Origin: DASSQJ01 sp963730165 | GTDB taxonomy: Bacteria > Actinomycetota > Actinomycetes > Actinomycetales > Dermatophilaceae | Assembly: GCA_963730165.1 (NCBI GenBank) | Contig: CAVSQS010000002.1 | Coordinates: 558,001 to 622,000, forward strand | Length of the DNA stretch: 64,000 nucleotides | Direction of reading: 5' to 3' | In this document: piece by piece, positions 34,824 through 42,569 of the stretch | Numbering within the stretch: the stretch's first letter is position 1 | Layout: each line of letters opens with the position of its first letter | Notes under the pieces: model-generated | What the model was told of the DNA's origin: nothing | The model's database searches: none | What the model saw: the letters and a program-made list of their open reading frames with translations, nothing else | Made by a program: the position numbers and the translations under genes

Positions 34824-35858
34824 TCAGAGCTGCTCGTCCTCGGCGAACGCCGAGTCGTCCTCGCCCTCACCGAAGGTGAAGTCGTCGTAGCGGTCCGCGA
34901 TCATGCTCGGGTCGAACCCGGGCGGGCTGTCCTTGAGCGCGAGGTTCATCCCGGCGAGCTTGGCCTTGACCTCGTCGATCGACTTCGCACCGAAGTTGCG
35001 GATGTCGAGCAGGTCGGCCTCGCTGCGGCCGACGAGCTCACCGACGGTGTGGATGCCCTCACGCTTGAGGCAGTTGTAGGACCGGACGGTGAGGTCGAGG
35101 TCCTCGATCGGCAGCGCGAGGTCGGCGGCGAGCGCCGCGTCGGTCGGGCTCGGCCCCATGTCGATGCCCTCGGCCTCGACGTTGAGCTCACGGGCCAGGC
35201 CGAAGAGCTCGACGAGGGTCTTGCCGGCCGAGGCGAGCGCGTCGCGGGGAGCCATCGAGCTCTTGGTCTCGACGTCGACGACGAGACGGTCGAAGTCGGT
35301 GCGCTGCTCGACACGGGTCGCCTCGACCTTGTAGGTGACGGCGAGCACCGGGCTGTAGATCGAGTCGACGGGGATGCGGCCGATCTCCTGGTCACCGGAC
35401 TTGTTCTGCTGGGCCGAGACGTAGCCACGACCACGCTCGACGGTCAGCTCCATCTCGACGGTGCCCTTGTCGTTGAGCGTCGCGATGTGCAGGTCGGGGT
35501 TGTGCACCTCGACGCCCGCGGGCGGGGCGATGTCGGCCGCCGTGACGGCTCCGGCGCCCTGCTTGCGCAGGTACATGACGACCGGCTCGTCGTGCTCGGA
35601 GGACACGACGAGGCTCTTGATGTTGAGGATGATCTCGGTGACGTCCTCCTTGACACCCGGGATCGTCGAGAACTCGTGGAGCACACCGTCGATGCGGATG
35701 CTCGTGACGGCTGCACCGGGGATGCTGGAGAGCAGGGTGCGACGCATCGAGTTGCCCAGCGTGTAGCCGAAGCCCGGCTCGAGCGGCTCGATGACGAAAC
35801 GGCTCCGGTTGTCGGAGACGACGTCCTCACTGAGGACGGGACGCTGTGCGATGAGCAC
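34824..35858 (-). CDS. rpoA: RNA polymerase alpha subunit
   Basis: The 344-residue subunit begins at GTG 35858 with (M)LIAQRPVLSEDVVSDNRS, preceded by AGAGG. The N-terminal assembly domain has RFVIEPLEPGFGYTLGNSMR and RRTLLSSIPGAAVTSIRIDG; the C-terminal domain has DLTVRSYNCLKREGIHTVGE and LLDIRNFGAKSIDEVKAKLA, which contacts UP elements and activators. An acidic tail (FTFGEGEDDSAFAEDEQL) closes it. It sits between rpsD and rplQ as in other alpha operons; two hairpins lie in the 178-bp gap before it. Confidence 0.97.
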   Translation of the reverse strand: MLIAQRPVLSEDVVSDNRSRFVIEPLEPGFGYTLGNSMRRTLLSSIPGAAVTSIRIDGVLHEFSTIPGVKEDVTEIILNIKSLVVSSEHDEPVVMYLRKQGAGAVTAADIAPPAGVEVHNPDLHIATLNDKGTVEMELTVERGRGYVSAQQNKSGDQEIGRIPVDSIYSPVLAVTYKVEATRVEQRTDFDRLVVDVETKSSMAPRDALASAGKTLVELFGLARELNVEAEGIDMGPSPTDAALAADLALPIEDLDLTVRSYNCLKREGIHTVGELVGRSEADLLDIRNFGAKSIDEVKAKLAGMNLALKDSPPGFDPSMIADRYDDFTFGEGEDDSAFAEDEQL

Positions 35859-35922
35859 TGTGAACCTCTTTCTCGTGCGGCCCGCTATATGACTCGCACG
35901 GGGCGCCGGTCCGACCGGCCGT

Positions 35923-35984
35923 CCCGACCACCTCCGTCCGTGGTCGGGCCTGCCCGGGGTCCGGAGCCGCTCAGGCTCCGGACC
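35923..35984 (-). terminator. Two consecutive hairpins in the rpsD-rpoA gap
   Basis: CCCGACCAC (35923-35931) pairs with GTGGTCGGG (35940-35948), and GGTCCGGAGCC (35958-35968) pairs with GGCTCCGGACC (35974-35984). They lie inside the operon, so they may be an attenuator, an RNA-processing site or a partial terminator that sets the rpoA dose. Confidence 0.5.
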
Positions 35985-36036
35985 ATCGGGTCCACGAGGG
36001 GCTGGTCCCACGCTCGGCGTGGGCGGCCCCGGTGGG

Positions 36037-36645
36037 TCAGTTCTTCGAGTAGTACTCGACGATGAGCTGCTCGGTGAGCGGCGTGTCGATCTGCTCCCGC
36101 GTCGGCAGCTGGTGGACGAGGATCTGCAGCGTGCCCGGGACGACCTGGATCCAGGCCGGTGTCGGACGGTCGCCGAAGGTCTCCCGCGCGAGCTGGATCG
36201 GGAAGGACTCCACGGACTGCTTCCGCACGGTGATGATGTCGTACTGCTCGACCCGGTAGCTCGGCACGTCGACCCGCACGCCGTTGACCTCGAAGTGGCC
36301 GTGGCTGACGAGCTGGCGGGCCTGCCGGCGGGTCCGGGCGAGCCCGGCGCGGTAGACGACGTTGTCGAGTCGGGACTCGAGGATCGTCAGGATGTTCTCG
36401 CCGGTCTTCCCGGGACGGTTGGCCGCCTCCTTGTAGTAACGGCGGAACTGCTTCTCCATGACGCCGTAGGTGAAGCGGGCCTTCTGCTTCTCCTGCAGCT
36501 GGGTCAGGTACTCCTTCTCCTGGATCCGGCGCCGGCCGTGCTGGCCGGGCGGGAACGGGCGGAGGTCGAAGTTCTTGTCACCACCGACGAGGTCGGTCTT
36601 GAGGCGACGCGACTTCTTGGTGATCGGACCGGTGTAACGGGCCAT
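36037..36645 (-). CDS. rpsD: 30S ribosomal protein S4
   Basis: The 202-residue protein matches S4, a primary 16S binder and assembly initiator: MARYTGPITKKSRRLKTDLV, FDLRPFPPGQHGRRRIQEKE and the S4 RNA-binding block SRLDNVVYRAGLARTRRQAR. The zinc-ligand cysteines found in some bacterial S4 proteins are absent. S4 often regulates its operon by binding its mRNA; here the long rpsD-rpoA gap may be relevant. Confidence 0.97.
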   Translation of the reverse strand: MARYTGPITKKSRRLKTDLVGGDKNFDLRPFPPGQHGRRRIQEKEYLTQLQEKQKARFTYGVMEKQFRRYYKEAANRPGKTGENILTILESRLDNVVYRAGLARTRRQARQLVSHGHFEVNGVRVDVPSYRVEQYDIITVRKQSVESFPIQLARETFGDRPTPAWIQVVPGTLQILVHQLPTREQIDTPLTEQLIVEYYSKN

Positions 36646-36681
36646 TGCTCTCTAACTACCTTTCGCGAAGTCTCTGGTCGC

Positions 36682-37089
36682 TCAGACGCGGCGGCGCTTG
36701 GGCGGACGGACGCCGTTGTGCGGCTGGGGGGTGACGTCCTGGATCGAGCCGACCTCGAGGCCGGCTGCGGTCAGGGAGCGGATCGCGGTCTCACGACCGG
36801 AACCGGGGCCCTTGACGAAGACGTCCACCTTCCGCATGCCGTGCTCCATGGCACGGCGCGCAGCGGCCTCGGCGGCGGTCTGCGCAGCGTACGGCGTGGA
36901 CTTGCGCGACCCCTTGAAGCCGACCTGGCCCGCAGAGGCCCAGGAGATGACGGCACCGGTGGGGTCGGTGATCGAGATGATCGTGTTGTTGAACGTGCTC
37001 TTGATGTGGGCCTGGCCCACAGCCACGTTCTTCTTCTCCTTGCGGCGCACCTTCTTGGCGCCCGCAGCCTGACGGCCCTTGGGAGGCAT
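36682..37089 (-). CDS. rpsK: 30S ribosomal protein S11
   Basis: The 135-residue protein contains VAVGQAHIKSTFNNTIISIT, AQTAAEAAARRAMEHGMRKV and GRETAIRSLTAAGLEVGSIQ, with the C-terminal PHNGVRPPKRRRV. S11 forms part of the 30S platform near the E site. It is in the infA-rpmJ-rpsM-rpsK-rpsD-rpoA-rplQ series with short spacing to rpsD and rpsM. Confidence 0.97.
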   Translation of the reverse strand: MPPKGRQAAGAKKVRRKEKKNVAVGQAHIKSTFNNTIISITDPTGAVISWASAGQVGFKGSRKSTPYAAQTAAEAAARRAMEHGMRKVDVFVKGPGSGRETAIRSLTAAGLEVGSIQDVTPQPHNGVRPPKRRRV

Positions 37090-37148
37090 AAGCGTTTCTC
37101 TCCTACGAAGTCTTCGGAAGCGGTGGGGTGACGCGCGTCAGCCGCGGG

Positions 37149-37526
37149 TCACTTACCGGCCTTCTTCTTGCCGGCCACGGTGCGCTTGGGACCCTTGCGG
37201 GTACGCGCGTTGGTCTTGGTCCGCTGGCCGCGCACGGGCAGTCCCCGGCGGTGACGCAGGCCCTCGTAGGACCCGATCTCGACCTTGCGGCGGATGTCCG
37301 AGGCGACTTCGCGCCGCAGGTCACCCTCGACCTTGAGGTTGTCCTCGATCCAGTCACGCAGCTTGACGAGCTCCTCGTCACCGAGGTCCTTCACCCGGGT
37401 GTCCGGGTTGACGCCGGTGGCCGCGAGGGCCTGCTGTGCGCTGGTCCGACCGACTCCGAAGATGTAGGTCAGTGCGACCTCGACGCGCTTCTCGCGCGGG
37501 AGGTCCACTCCAACAAGACGTGCCAT
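37149..37526 (-). CDS. rpsM: 30S ribosomal protein S13
   Basis: The 125-residue protein starts MARLVGVDLPREKRVEVALT at 37526 and contains YIFGVGRTSAQQALAATGVN, SYEGLRHRRGLPVRGQRTKT and a basic tail (RKGPKRTVAGKKKAGK) that contacts P-site tRNA. An in-frame GTG-type extension to 37586 does not resemble S13. A 220-bp gap with hairpins separates it from rpmJ. Confidence 0.97.
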   Translation of the reverse strand: MARLVGVDLPREKRVEVALTYIFGVGRTSAQQALAATGVNPDTRVKDLGDEELVKLRDWIEDNLKVEGDLRREVASDIRRKVEIGSYEGLRHRRGLPVRGQRTKTNARTRKGPKRTVAGKKKAGK

Positions 37527-37597
37527 CTGTGGATGGTTCCTTCTCTGTGTGGTCCGGAGGTCTGGTGCAACACCGGTCCGGCCCATCCTGGTCCGGT

Positions 37598-37724
37598 CCC
37601 CGGCCTCCGGGCCGGGGGTGACGTCCCGCGCCCACCTGCTCCAGGTGGCCCGTCGGGGGTCGGGTGCTGCGTTCTTCTTCTGTGTGCGTCGGGTCGAGCC
37701 CGTGACTCGTGCGCCCCCGCGGGG
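37598..37724 (-). repeat. Hairpins in the rpmJ-rpsM spacer
   Basis: CCCCGGCC (37598-37605) pairs with GGCCGGGG (37610-37617), and GCCCCCGCGGGGGC (37711-37724) is a full palindrome. They occupy a 220-bp gap inside the operon where no gene is visible. They may attenuate or process the transcript before rpsM. Confidence 0.45.
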
Positions 37725-37746
37725 GCGGCCGGCTGCGTCTGACGTG

Positions 37747-37860
37747 TCAGCCCTGGCGCTGCTTATGGCGCAGGTTCTCGCAGATGACCATGACCCGCCC
37801 GTTGCGGCGGATCACCTTGCACTTGTCACAGATCTTCTTGACGCTCGGCTGAACCTTCAT
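37747..37860 (-). CDS. rpmJ: 50S ribosomal protein L36 (zinc-binding form)
   Basis: A 37-residue protein, MKVQPSVKKICDKCKVIRRN then GRVMVICENLRHKQRQG. Cys11, Cys14, Cys27 and His32 form the zinc site of the C+ type L36. It lies 30 bases after infA, its usual place. Under zinc starvation many actinobacteria replace the C+ form with a C- paralogue encoded elsewhere. Confidence 0.97.
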   Translation of the reverse strand: MKVQPSVKKICDKCKVIRRNGRVMVICENLRHKQRQG

Positions 37861-37890
37861 GTCGCCTTTGCTGTCTCGTCGAATCGTGTG

Positions 37891-38112
37891 TCAGCGGTAG
37901 CGGAAGACGATGCGGCCGCGAGTCAGGTCGTACGGGCTCAGCTCCACCACCACACGGTCCTCGGGGAGGATCCGGATGTAGTGCTGCCGCATCTTGCCGG
38001 AGATGTGCGCGAGCACTTTGTGACCGTTGGTGAGCTCCACCCGAAACATCGCGTTCGGGAGAGCCTCCACGATCGTGCCCTCGATCTCGATGACGCCGTC
38101 CTTCTTGGCCAT
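37891..38112 (-). CDS. infA: Translation initiation factor IF-1
   Basis: The 73-residue OB-fold protein starts MAKKDGVIEIEGTIVEALPN and has GHKVLAHISGKMRQHYIRIL and VVVELSPYDLTRGRIVFRYR. IF-1 occupies the 30S A site during initiation. It starts the infA-rpmJ-rpsM group; a candidate promoter (TTCGTG near 38257-38262, TAGCAT at 38233-38238, minus strand, 18-base spacer) lies about 120 bases upstream. Confidence 0.97.
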   Translation of the reverse strand: MAKKDGVIEIEGTIVEALPNAMFRVELTNGHKVLAHISGKMRQHYIRILPEDRVVVELSPYDLTRGRIVFRYR

Positions 38113-38232
38113 ACCCTCTCAATCCGCCGGTGGGCAGCCCATCGCTCATGTCGAACCACCCATGGAAATCGGCCTCGTGCTTGCTCTCGCAGGCTCGACC
38201 ATGCGAAGGGGCGCACACGTGACCGACGTTCA

Positions 38233-38262
38233 ATGCTACGGGAGAGACCCCCCGGGCACGAA
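38233..38262 (-). promoter_or_regulatory. Candidate infA promoter
   Basis: Minus-strand TTCGTG and TAGCAT, 18 bases apart, about 120 bases before the infA ATG. Expected here because unrelated genes separate infA from map, so the alpha operon needs its own promoter. Confidence 0.35.
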
Positions 38263-38301
38263 ATCCGGGCCGGCGGACCCCGGGGGCACACCCACGCACG
38301 A

Positions 38302-38447
38302 CACCCCGGGCCGACCGTGCAGGGGATTCAGTCGACCCGGGGTGCGTGGTTCCCCCGGAGCGCCGACCGTGCAGGGGTGACCGGTCGGGCCGGGGATGGG
38401 TTTCCTCGCCCGGGTCCGACCGCGCAGGGGTTTCGGTCGGACCCGGG
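38302..38447. repeat. Three tandem stem-loops with a shared GCAGGGG loop
   Basis: In this otherwise noncoding 38113-38491 stretch, three hairpins follow each other. First: CACCCCGGG/CCCGGGGTG (38302-38310, 38336-38344). Second: CCGACCG/CGGTCGG (38363-38369, 38382-38388). Third: CCCGGGTCCGACCG and its reverse complement (38409-38422, 38434-38447). Each carries (C)CGACCG(T/C)GCAGGGG running from the left arm into the loop. They lie downstream of nothing on the plus strand and between the peptidase stop (38492) and the infA promoter, so they may jointly terminate the peptidase transcript or be a repeat family. Confidence 0.6.
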
Positions 38448-38491
38448 ACGAGGAGCTGGACTGCGCCGCCCACCCGGAGGGCGGCGCCGAT

Positions 38492-39169
38492 TCAGTTGGC
38501 GAGCGCCTTGGCCATCACGTCGGCGTAGCCCGTGCAGAAGGTCCGCTGGGCGCTGCCCGCCGGGATGCCCCAGACGTAGAGGTAGTCACCCCGGTAGCCG
38601 TGCGACACCGGCCCGCGACAGTCGAGGTAGGCCTCCTTGGCCTGGCTGGTCGTGAAGGACCGCGAGGTGCCCTGGGTGGCCTGCCACCGCGCGGCGACCC
38701 ACGGCTGGGCGACGGTGTCGAGCTCGTAGTAGTCGGTCCAGGCCTGGGTCACGCCCACCGTGGCGACGATCTCGTTCCACGCGTCGATGTGTCCACCGAC
38801 CTCGTGCGCGACGACGTTGTTCCACGAGGACTGGCTGTAGGAGTAGTAGGTGTTGAAGTCGACGGCACCGTTGGCGGGGTGGGCGTACCCGGTCCAGCCG
38901 GTGCCGCCGAAGTTGTCGATGGTGACGGACAGGGCCGAGCAGCTGGTGTAGGCGGCCACCGTGGGGCAGACGTCGGCGTAGGCGGCCTGGACCGCGGAGG
39001 CGCCGCTCAGGCTGGTCGAGGTGCTCGACTTGGGCGGCTTGCCACCACCCTTGCCGCCACCGTTGCCGTTGCCGCCCTTGGCCGCATCCGCGGAGCCGGC
39101 GAGGCCGGCAGCGAGCAGCACGGCGACGGCCAGGGTGGCGGTCGTTCGTGCTGGGACAGTGGATCGCAC
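38492..39169 (-). CDS. Secreted putative zinc metallopeptidase (HEVGGH motif)
   Basis: I do not recognise a named family for this 225-residue protein. It has a signal peptide (RTTATLAVAVLLAAGLAGSA then DAA, cleavage near residue 30), a Gly/Asn/Lys low-complexity linker (GGNGNGGGKGGGKPP), and a domain with NVVAHEVGGHIDAWN, an HExxH zinc motif. Four Cys residues (VCPTV, TSCSAL, LDCRGP, TFCTGY) could form two disulfides outside the cell. A third zinc ligand is not obvious. It lies between meaB and infA on the same strand, separated from both by hairpins, so it is probably expressed alone. Confidence 0.7.
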   Translation of the reverse strand: MRSTVPARTTATLAVAVLLAAGLAGSADAAKGGNGNGGGKGGGKPPKSSTSTSLSGASAVQAAYADVCPTVAAYTSCSALSVTIDNFGGTGWTGYAHPANGAVDFNTYYSYSQSSWNNVVAHEVGGHIDAWNEIVATVGVTQAWTDYYELDTVAQPWVAARWQATQGTSRSFTTSQAKEAYLDCRGPVSHGYRGDYLYVWGIPAGSAQRTFCTGYADVMAKALAN

Positions 39170-39365
39170 GCAGATCTCCTCGAGAGTGCAGGGGGAACTC
39201 GATTCAGCGCTCGACTACCGGCGGCGAGACCGGTGACCCCAGGGGCGAGAGGGTGGCCGCGTCGGGCGTGTGACCGATGTTTCTCCTGTGACGACACGCC
39301 ACGCCCGTGAAATGCTTGATCACCAACCTTTCGGTGGTGTATGCCTCCCCTGTCCGGCCAGAGGG

Positions 39366-39385
39366 CATCGGCCGATCGGCCGATG
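39366..39385 (-). terminator. Palindromic hairpin downstream of meaB
   Basis: CATCGGCCGATCGGCCGATG is a perfect 20-base palindrome 27 bases after the meaB stop. As RNA it gives an eight-base stem with a GATC loop, a likely terminator for mutA-mutB-meaB. Confidence 0.5.
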
Positions 39386-39411
39386 AGACGGCGCGCCCCC
39401 GCCGCCCCCGG

Positions 39412-40419
39412 TCAGGCCGGACCGGGCCCCCGACGGAGGTCCGTCGCGTACAGCTCGAGGATGCGGGCGGCCCCCTCGACCGCGCTCGTCCGGCCCTCCC
39501 TGACGGCCGTCTCGATCTCCTCCCTGGCGTCCCGGACTCCTGGTGAGTGCCGGACGGCGTCGGTCAGCTCGTCGTCGACCAGGGCCCACATCCAGTCCTG
39601 CTGCTGCTGGGCCCGTCGAGCCTCGAGGGTGTGGTGCTCTTCGAGATAGGCCCGATGGTCGAGAACGGCCTGCCAGACCTCGTCCAGGCCTGCGCCGGTG
39701 AGGGCGGAGCACGTGAGCACCGGTGGCCGACGCACGTCACGACCGGGCATCATCAGCCGCATCGCCGCCGCGAGCTCGCGGGCGGCGACCCGCGCGGGGG
39801 CCTCGCCGTCGCCGTCGGCCTTGTTGACGGCGATGACGTCGGCGAGCTCGAGGATGCCGCGCTTGATGCCCTGCAGCTGGTCCCCCGCCCGGGCGAGGGT
39901 GAGGAGGAGGAAGGTGTCGACCATCTCCGAGACGGCGATCTCGTTCTGACCGACACCGACGGTCTCGACGATGATCACGCCGTAGCCGGCGGCCTCGAGG
40001 AGCAGCATCGACTCGCGCGTCGCCCGGGCGACGCCACCGAGGTGCCGGCCCGCCGGGCTGGGCCGCACGAAGGCCCGGTCGCTGGCGGTCAGCCGCGCCA
40101 TCCGGGTCCGGTCACCGAGGATCGAGCCGCCGGTGCGCCGCGAGCTCGGGTCGACCGCCACCACCCCGACCCGGTGGCCGCGCTCGATGAGCCGCACACC
40201 CAGGGCGTCGATGAACGTCGACTTGCCGGCGCCGGGGACGCCGCTGACCCCGACCCGCACCGCGCCACCGGTGCGACCCGCGACGGCGGAGAGCAGCTCG
40301 GCGGCCAGCGGCCGGTGGTCGGGGCGGGTGGACTCCAGGAGGGTGATGGCGCGCGCGAGATGCTGTCGCGAGCCACCGAGCACCCCCTCGACGAGGTCGG
40401 GGACGGAGACCGGCCTCAC
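39412..40419 (-). CDS. meaB: Methylmalonyl-CoA mutase-associated GTPase MeaB
   Basis: The 335-residue G3E-family GTPase has Walker A VSGVPGAGKSTFIDALG, the switch region VVAVDPSSRRTGGSILGDRT, VIIVETVGVGQNEIAVSEMV and the base-specificity NKAD. MeaB protects and reactivates B12-dependent methylmalonyl-CoA mutase and gates cofactor delivery. It starts at GTG 40419, overlapping the mutB stop (GTGA), so the three genes form one operon. Confidence 0.95.
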   Translation of the reverse strand: MRPVSVPDLVEGVLGGSRQHLARAITLLESTRPDHRPLAAELLSAVAGRTGGAVRVGVSGVPGAGKSTFIDALGVRLIERGHRVGVVAVDPSSRRTGGSILGDRTRMARLTASDRAFVRPSPAGRHLGGVARATRESMLLLEAAGYGVIIVETVGVGQNEIAVSEMVDTFLLLTLARAGDQLQGIKRGILELADVIAVNKADGDGEAPARVAARELAAAMRLMMPGRDVRRPPVLTCSALTGAGLDEVWQAVLDHRAYLEEHHTLEARRAQQQQDWMWALVDDELTDAVRHSPGVRDAREEIETAVREGRTSAVEGAARILELYATDLRRGPGPA

Positions 40420-42569
40420 CCGAGCCGCTCGCGCAGGTCGTCGACGAGCTCGATGGCGGCACGGCTGATGACCGTTCCCGGCGGGTAGACCGCGTGGGCC
40501 CCGGCCGCCAGGAGCGCCGGCACGTCCTCGGGCGGGATGACACCGCCGACGACGATGACCAGGTCCTCTCGGCCGAGCGCGTCGAGCTCCCGGCGCAGCG
40601 CCGGGACCAGCGTCAGGTGACCCGCGGCGAGCGAGCTGACGCCGACGACGTGCACGTCGGCCTCCACCGCCTGCCGGGCCACCTCGCCCGGGGTCTGGAA
40701 CAACGGGCCCACGTCGACGTCGAAGCCCAGGTCGGCGAACGCCGTGGCGATGACCTTCTGGCCGCGGTCATGGCCGTCCTGCCCCATCTTCGCGACGAGG
40801 ATGCGCGGGCGACGCCCCTGCTCCTCCTCGAACCGCTCGACGAGCGCCTGGGCGCGACGCACCGTCTCGTCCTCGCCCGCAGCGGCGCTGTACACGCCTC
40901 CGATCGTACGGATCTGGGCCGTGTACCGGCCGTAGACCTCCTCCATGGCCGAGGACATCTCACCGACGGTGGCCTTCACGCGGGCGGCGTCGATGGCCCG
41001 GGCGAGGAGGTTGTGCTCCAGGTCTCCTCCGGCCTCGTGCCGCGCCGCCTCGGTGAGGCGCTCGAGCGCCTCCCGGACCGCCGGCTCGTCGCGTTCGGCC
41101 CGTAGGCGCTCCAGCTTGGCCACCTGGCTGGCGCGCACCGCCGCGTTGTCGACCCTGAGGACCTCGATCGGCTCGTCCTCGTCGACCGGGTAGGTGTTGA
41201 CCCCGATGACCGGCTGCTGGCCCGAGTCGATCCGGGCCTGGGTGCGAGCCGCGGCCTCCTCGATGCGCATCTTCGGGATGCCGGCCTCGATGGCCTTGGC
41301 CATGCCTCCGGCGGCCTCCACCTCCTCGATGTGCTGCCACGCGCGCACGGCCAGGTCGTGGGTGAGCCGCTCGACGTAGGCCGAGCCGGCCCACGGGTCG
41401 ATGACGCGCGTCGTGCCGGACTCCTGCTGCAGGACCAGCTGGGTGTTGCGGGCGATCCGGGCCGAGAAGTCGGTCGGCAGGGCGATGGCCTCGTCGAGGG
41501 CGTTGGTGTGCAGGCTCTGGGTGTGGCCCTGGGTCGCGGCCATCGCCTCGATGCAGGTGCGGACGACGTTGTTGAACACGTCCTGTGCGGTCAGCGACCA
41601 GCCCGAGGTCTGGCAGTGCGTGCGCAGCGAGAGGGACTTCGGGTTGCTCCCGCCCTGCTCACGGACCAGCCGGGCCCAGAGCAGGCGCGCGGCCCGCATC
41701 TTCGCGACCTCCATGTAGAAGTTCATCCCGACCGCCCAGAAGAACGACAGCCGCGGGGCGAACCGGTCGACGTCGAGGCCGACCGCCCTGCCGGCCCGGA
41801 TGTACTCGACCCCGTCGGCGAGGGTGTAGGCGAGCTCGAGGTCCTGCGTCGCGCCGGCCTCCTGCATGTGGTAGCCCGAGATCGAGATCGAGTTGAAGCG
41901 CGGCATCCGCTGACTCGTGAACGCGAAGATGTCGCTGACGATCCGCATCGACGGGCCCGGCGGGTAGATGTAGGTGTTGCGGACCATGAACTCCTTGAGG
42001 ATGTCGTTCTGGATGGTCCCGGTCAGCTGCTCGGGCGCGACCCCCTGCTCCTCCGCCGCGACGACGAAGAGGGCGAGGACCGGGATGACCGCCCCGTTCA
42101 TCGTCATCGACACCGACATCCGGTCCAGCGGGATGCCGTCGAAGAGCGTGCGCATGTCGTAGATCGAGTCGATGGCCACGCCGGCCATGCCGACGTCACC
42201 GGCCACCCGGGGGTGGTCGGAGTCGTAGCCGCGGTGGGTGGCCAGGTCGAAGGCGACCGAGAGGCCCTTCTGCCCCGCCGCGAGGTTGCGCCGGTAGAAC
42301 GCGTTGGACTCCTCCGCCGTGGAGAAGCCGGCGTACTGGCGGATGGTCCAGGGCTGCGTCGTGTACATCGTCGGGTAGGGCCCGCGCAGGAAGGGAGGGG
42401 CGCCCGGGATGGTGTCGAGGAAGTCGAGCCCGGCAAGGTCGGCCTCGGTGTACAGCGGCCTGACCGGGATCTGCTCGGGGGTGAGCCACGGCTCGCCGAC
42501 GACGGGCCCCGGGCCGGCCGGCGACGGCGTTCCGAGGTCGACGCCGGTGAAGTCGGGGACCGCGCTCAT
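40416..42569 (-). CDS. mutB: Methylmalonyl-CoA mutase large (catalytic) subunit
   Basis: The 717-residue subunit has the TIM-barrel part with TIRQYAGFSTAEESNAFYRR, SISGYHMQEAGATQDLELAY and RTHCQTSGWSLTAQDVFNNV, and the C-terminal B12-binding domain with LVAKMGQDGHDRGQKVIATA, whose His is the lower cobalt ligand (DxHxxG). It interconverts succinyl-CoA and (R)-methylmalonyl-CoA in propionate, odd-chain fatty acid and branched-chain amino acid metabolism. The ATG overlaps the mutA stop by ATGA. Confidence 0.97.
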   Translation of the reverse strand: MSAVPDFTGVDLGTPSPAGPGPVVGEPWLTPEQIPVRPLYTEADLAGLDFLDTIPGAPPFLRGPYPTMYTTQPWTIRQYAGFSTAEESNAFYRRNLAAGQKGLSVAFDLATHRGYDSDHPRVAGDVGMAGVAIDSIYDMRTLFDGIPLDRMSVSMTMNGAVIPVLALFVVAAEEQGVAPEQLTGTIQNDILKEFMVRNTYIYPPGPSMRIVSDIFAFTSQRMPRFNSISISGYHMQEAGATQDLELAYTLADGVEYIRAGRAVGLDVDRFAPRLSFFWAVGMNFYMEVAKMRAARLLWARLVREQGGSNPKSLSLRTHCQTSGWSLTAQDVFNNVVRTCIEAMAATQGHTQSLHTNALDEAIALPTDFSARIARNTQLVLQQESGTTRVIDPWAGSAYVERLTHDLAVRAWQHIEEVEAAGGMAKAIEAGIPKMRIEEAAARTQARIDSGQQPVIGVNTYPVDEDEPIEVLRVDNAAVRASQVAKLERLRAERDEPAVREALERLTEAARHEAGGDLEHNLLARAIDAARVKATVGEMSSAMEEVYGRYTAQIRTIGGVYSAAAGEDETVRRAQALVERFEEEQGRRPRILVAKMGQDGHDRGQKVIATAFADLGFDVDVGPLFQTPGEVARQAVEADVHVVGVSSLAAGHLTLVPALRRELDALGREDLVIVVGGVIPPEDVPALLAAGAHAVYPPGTVISRAAIELVDDLRERLG

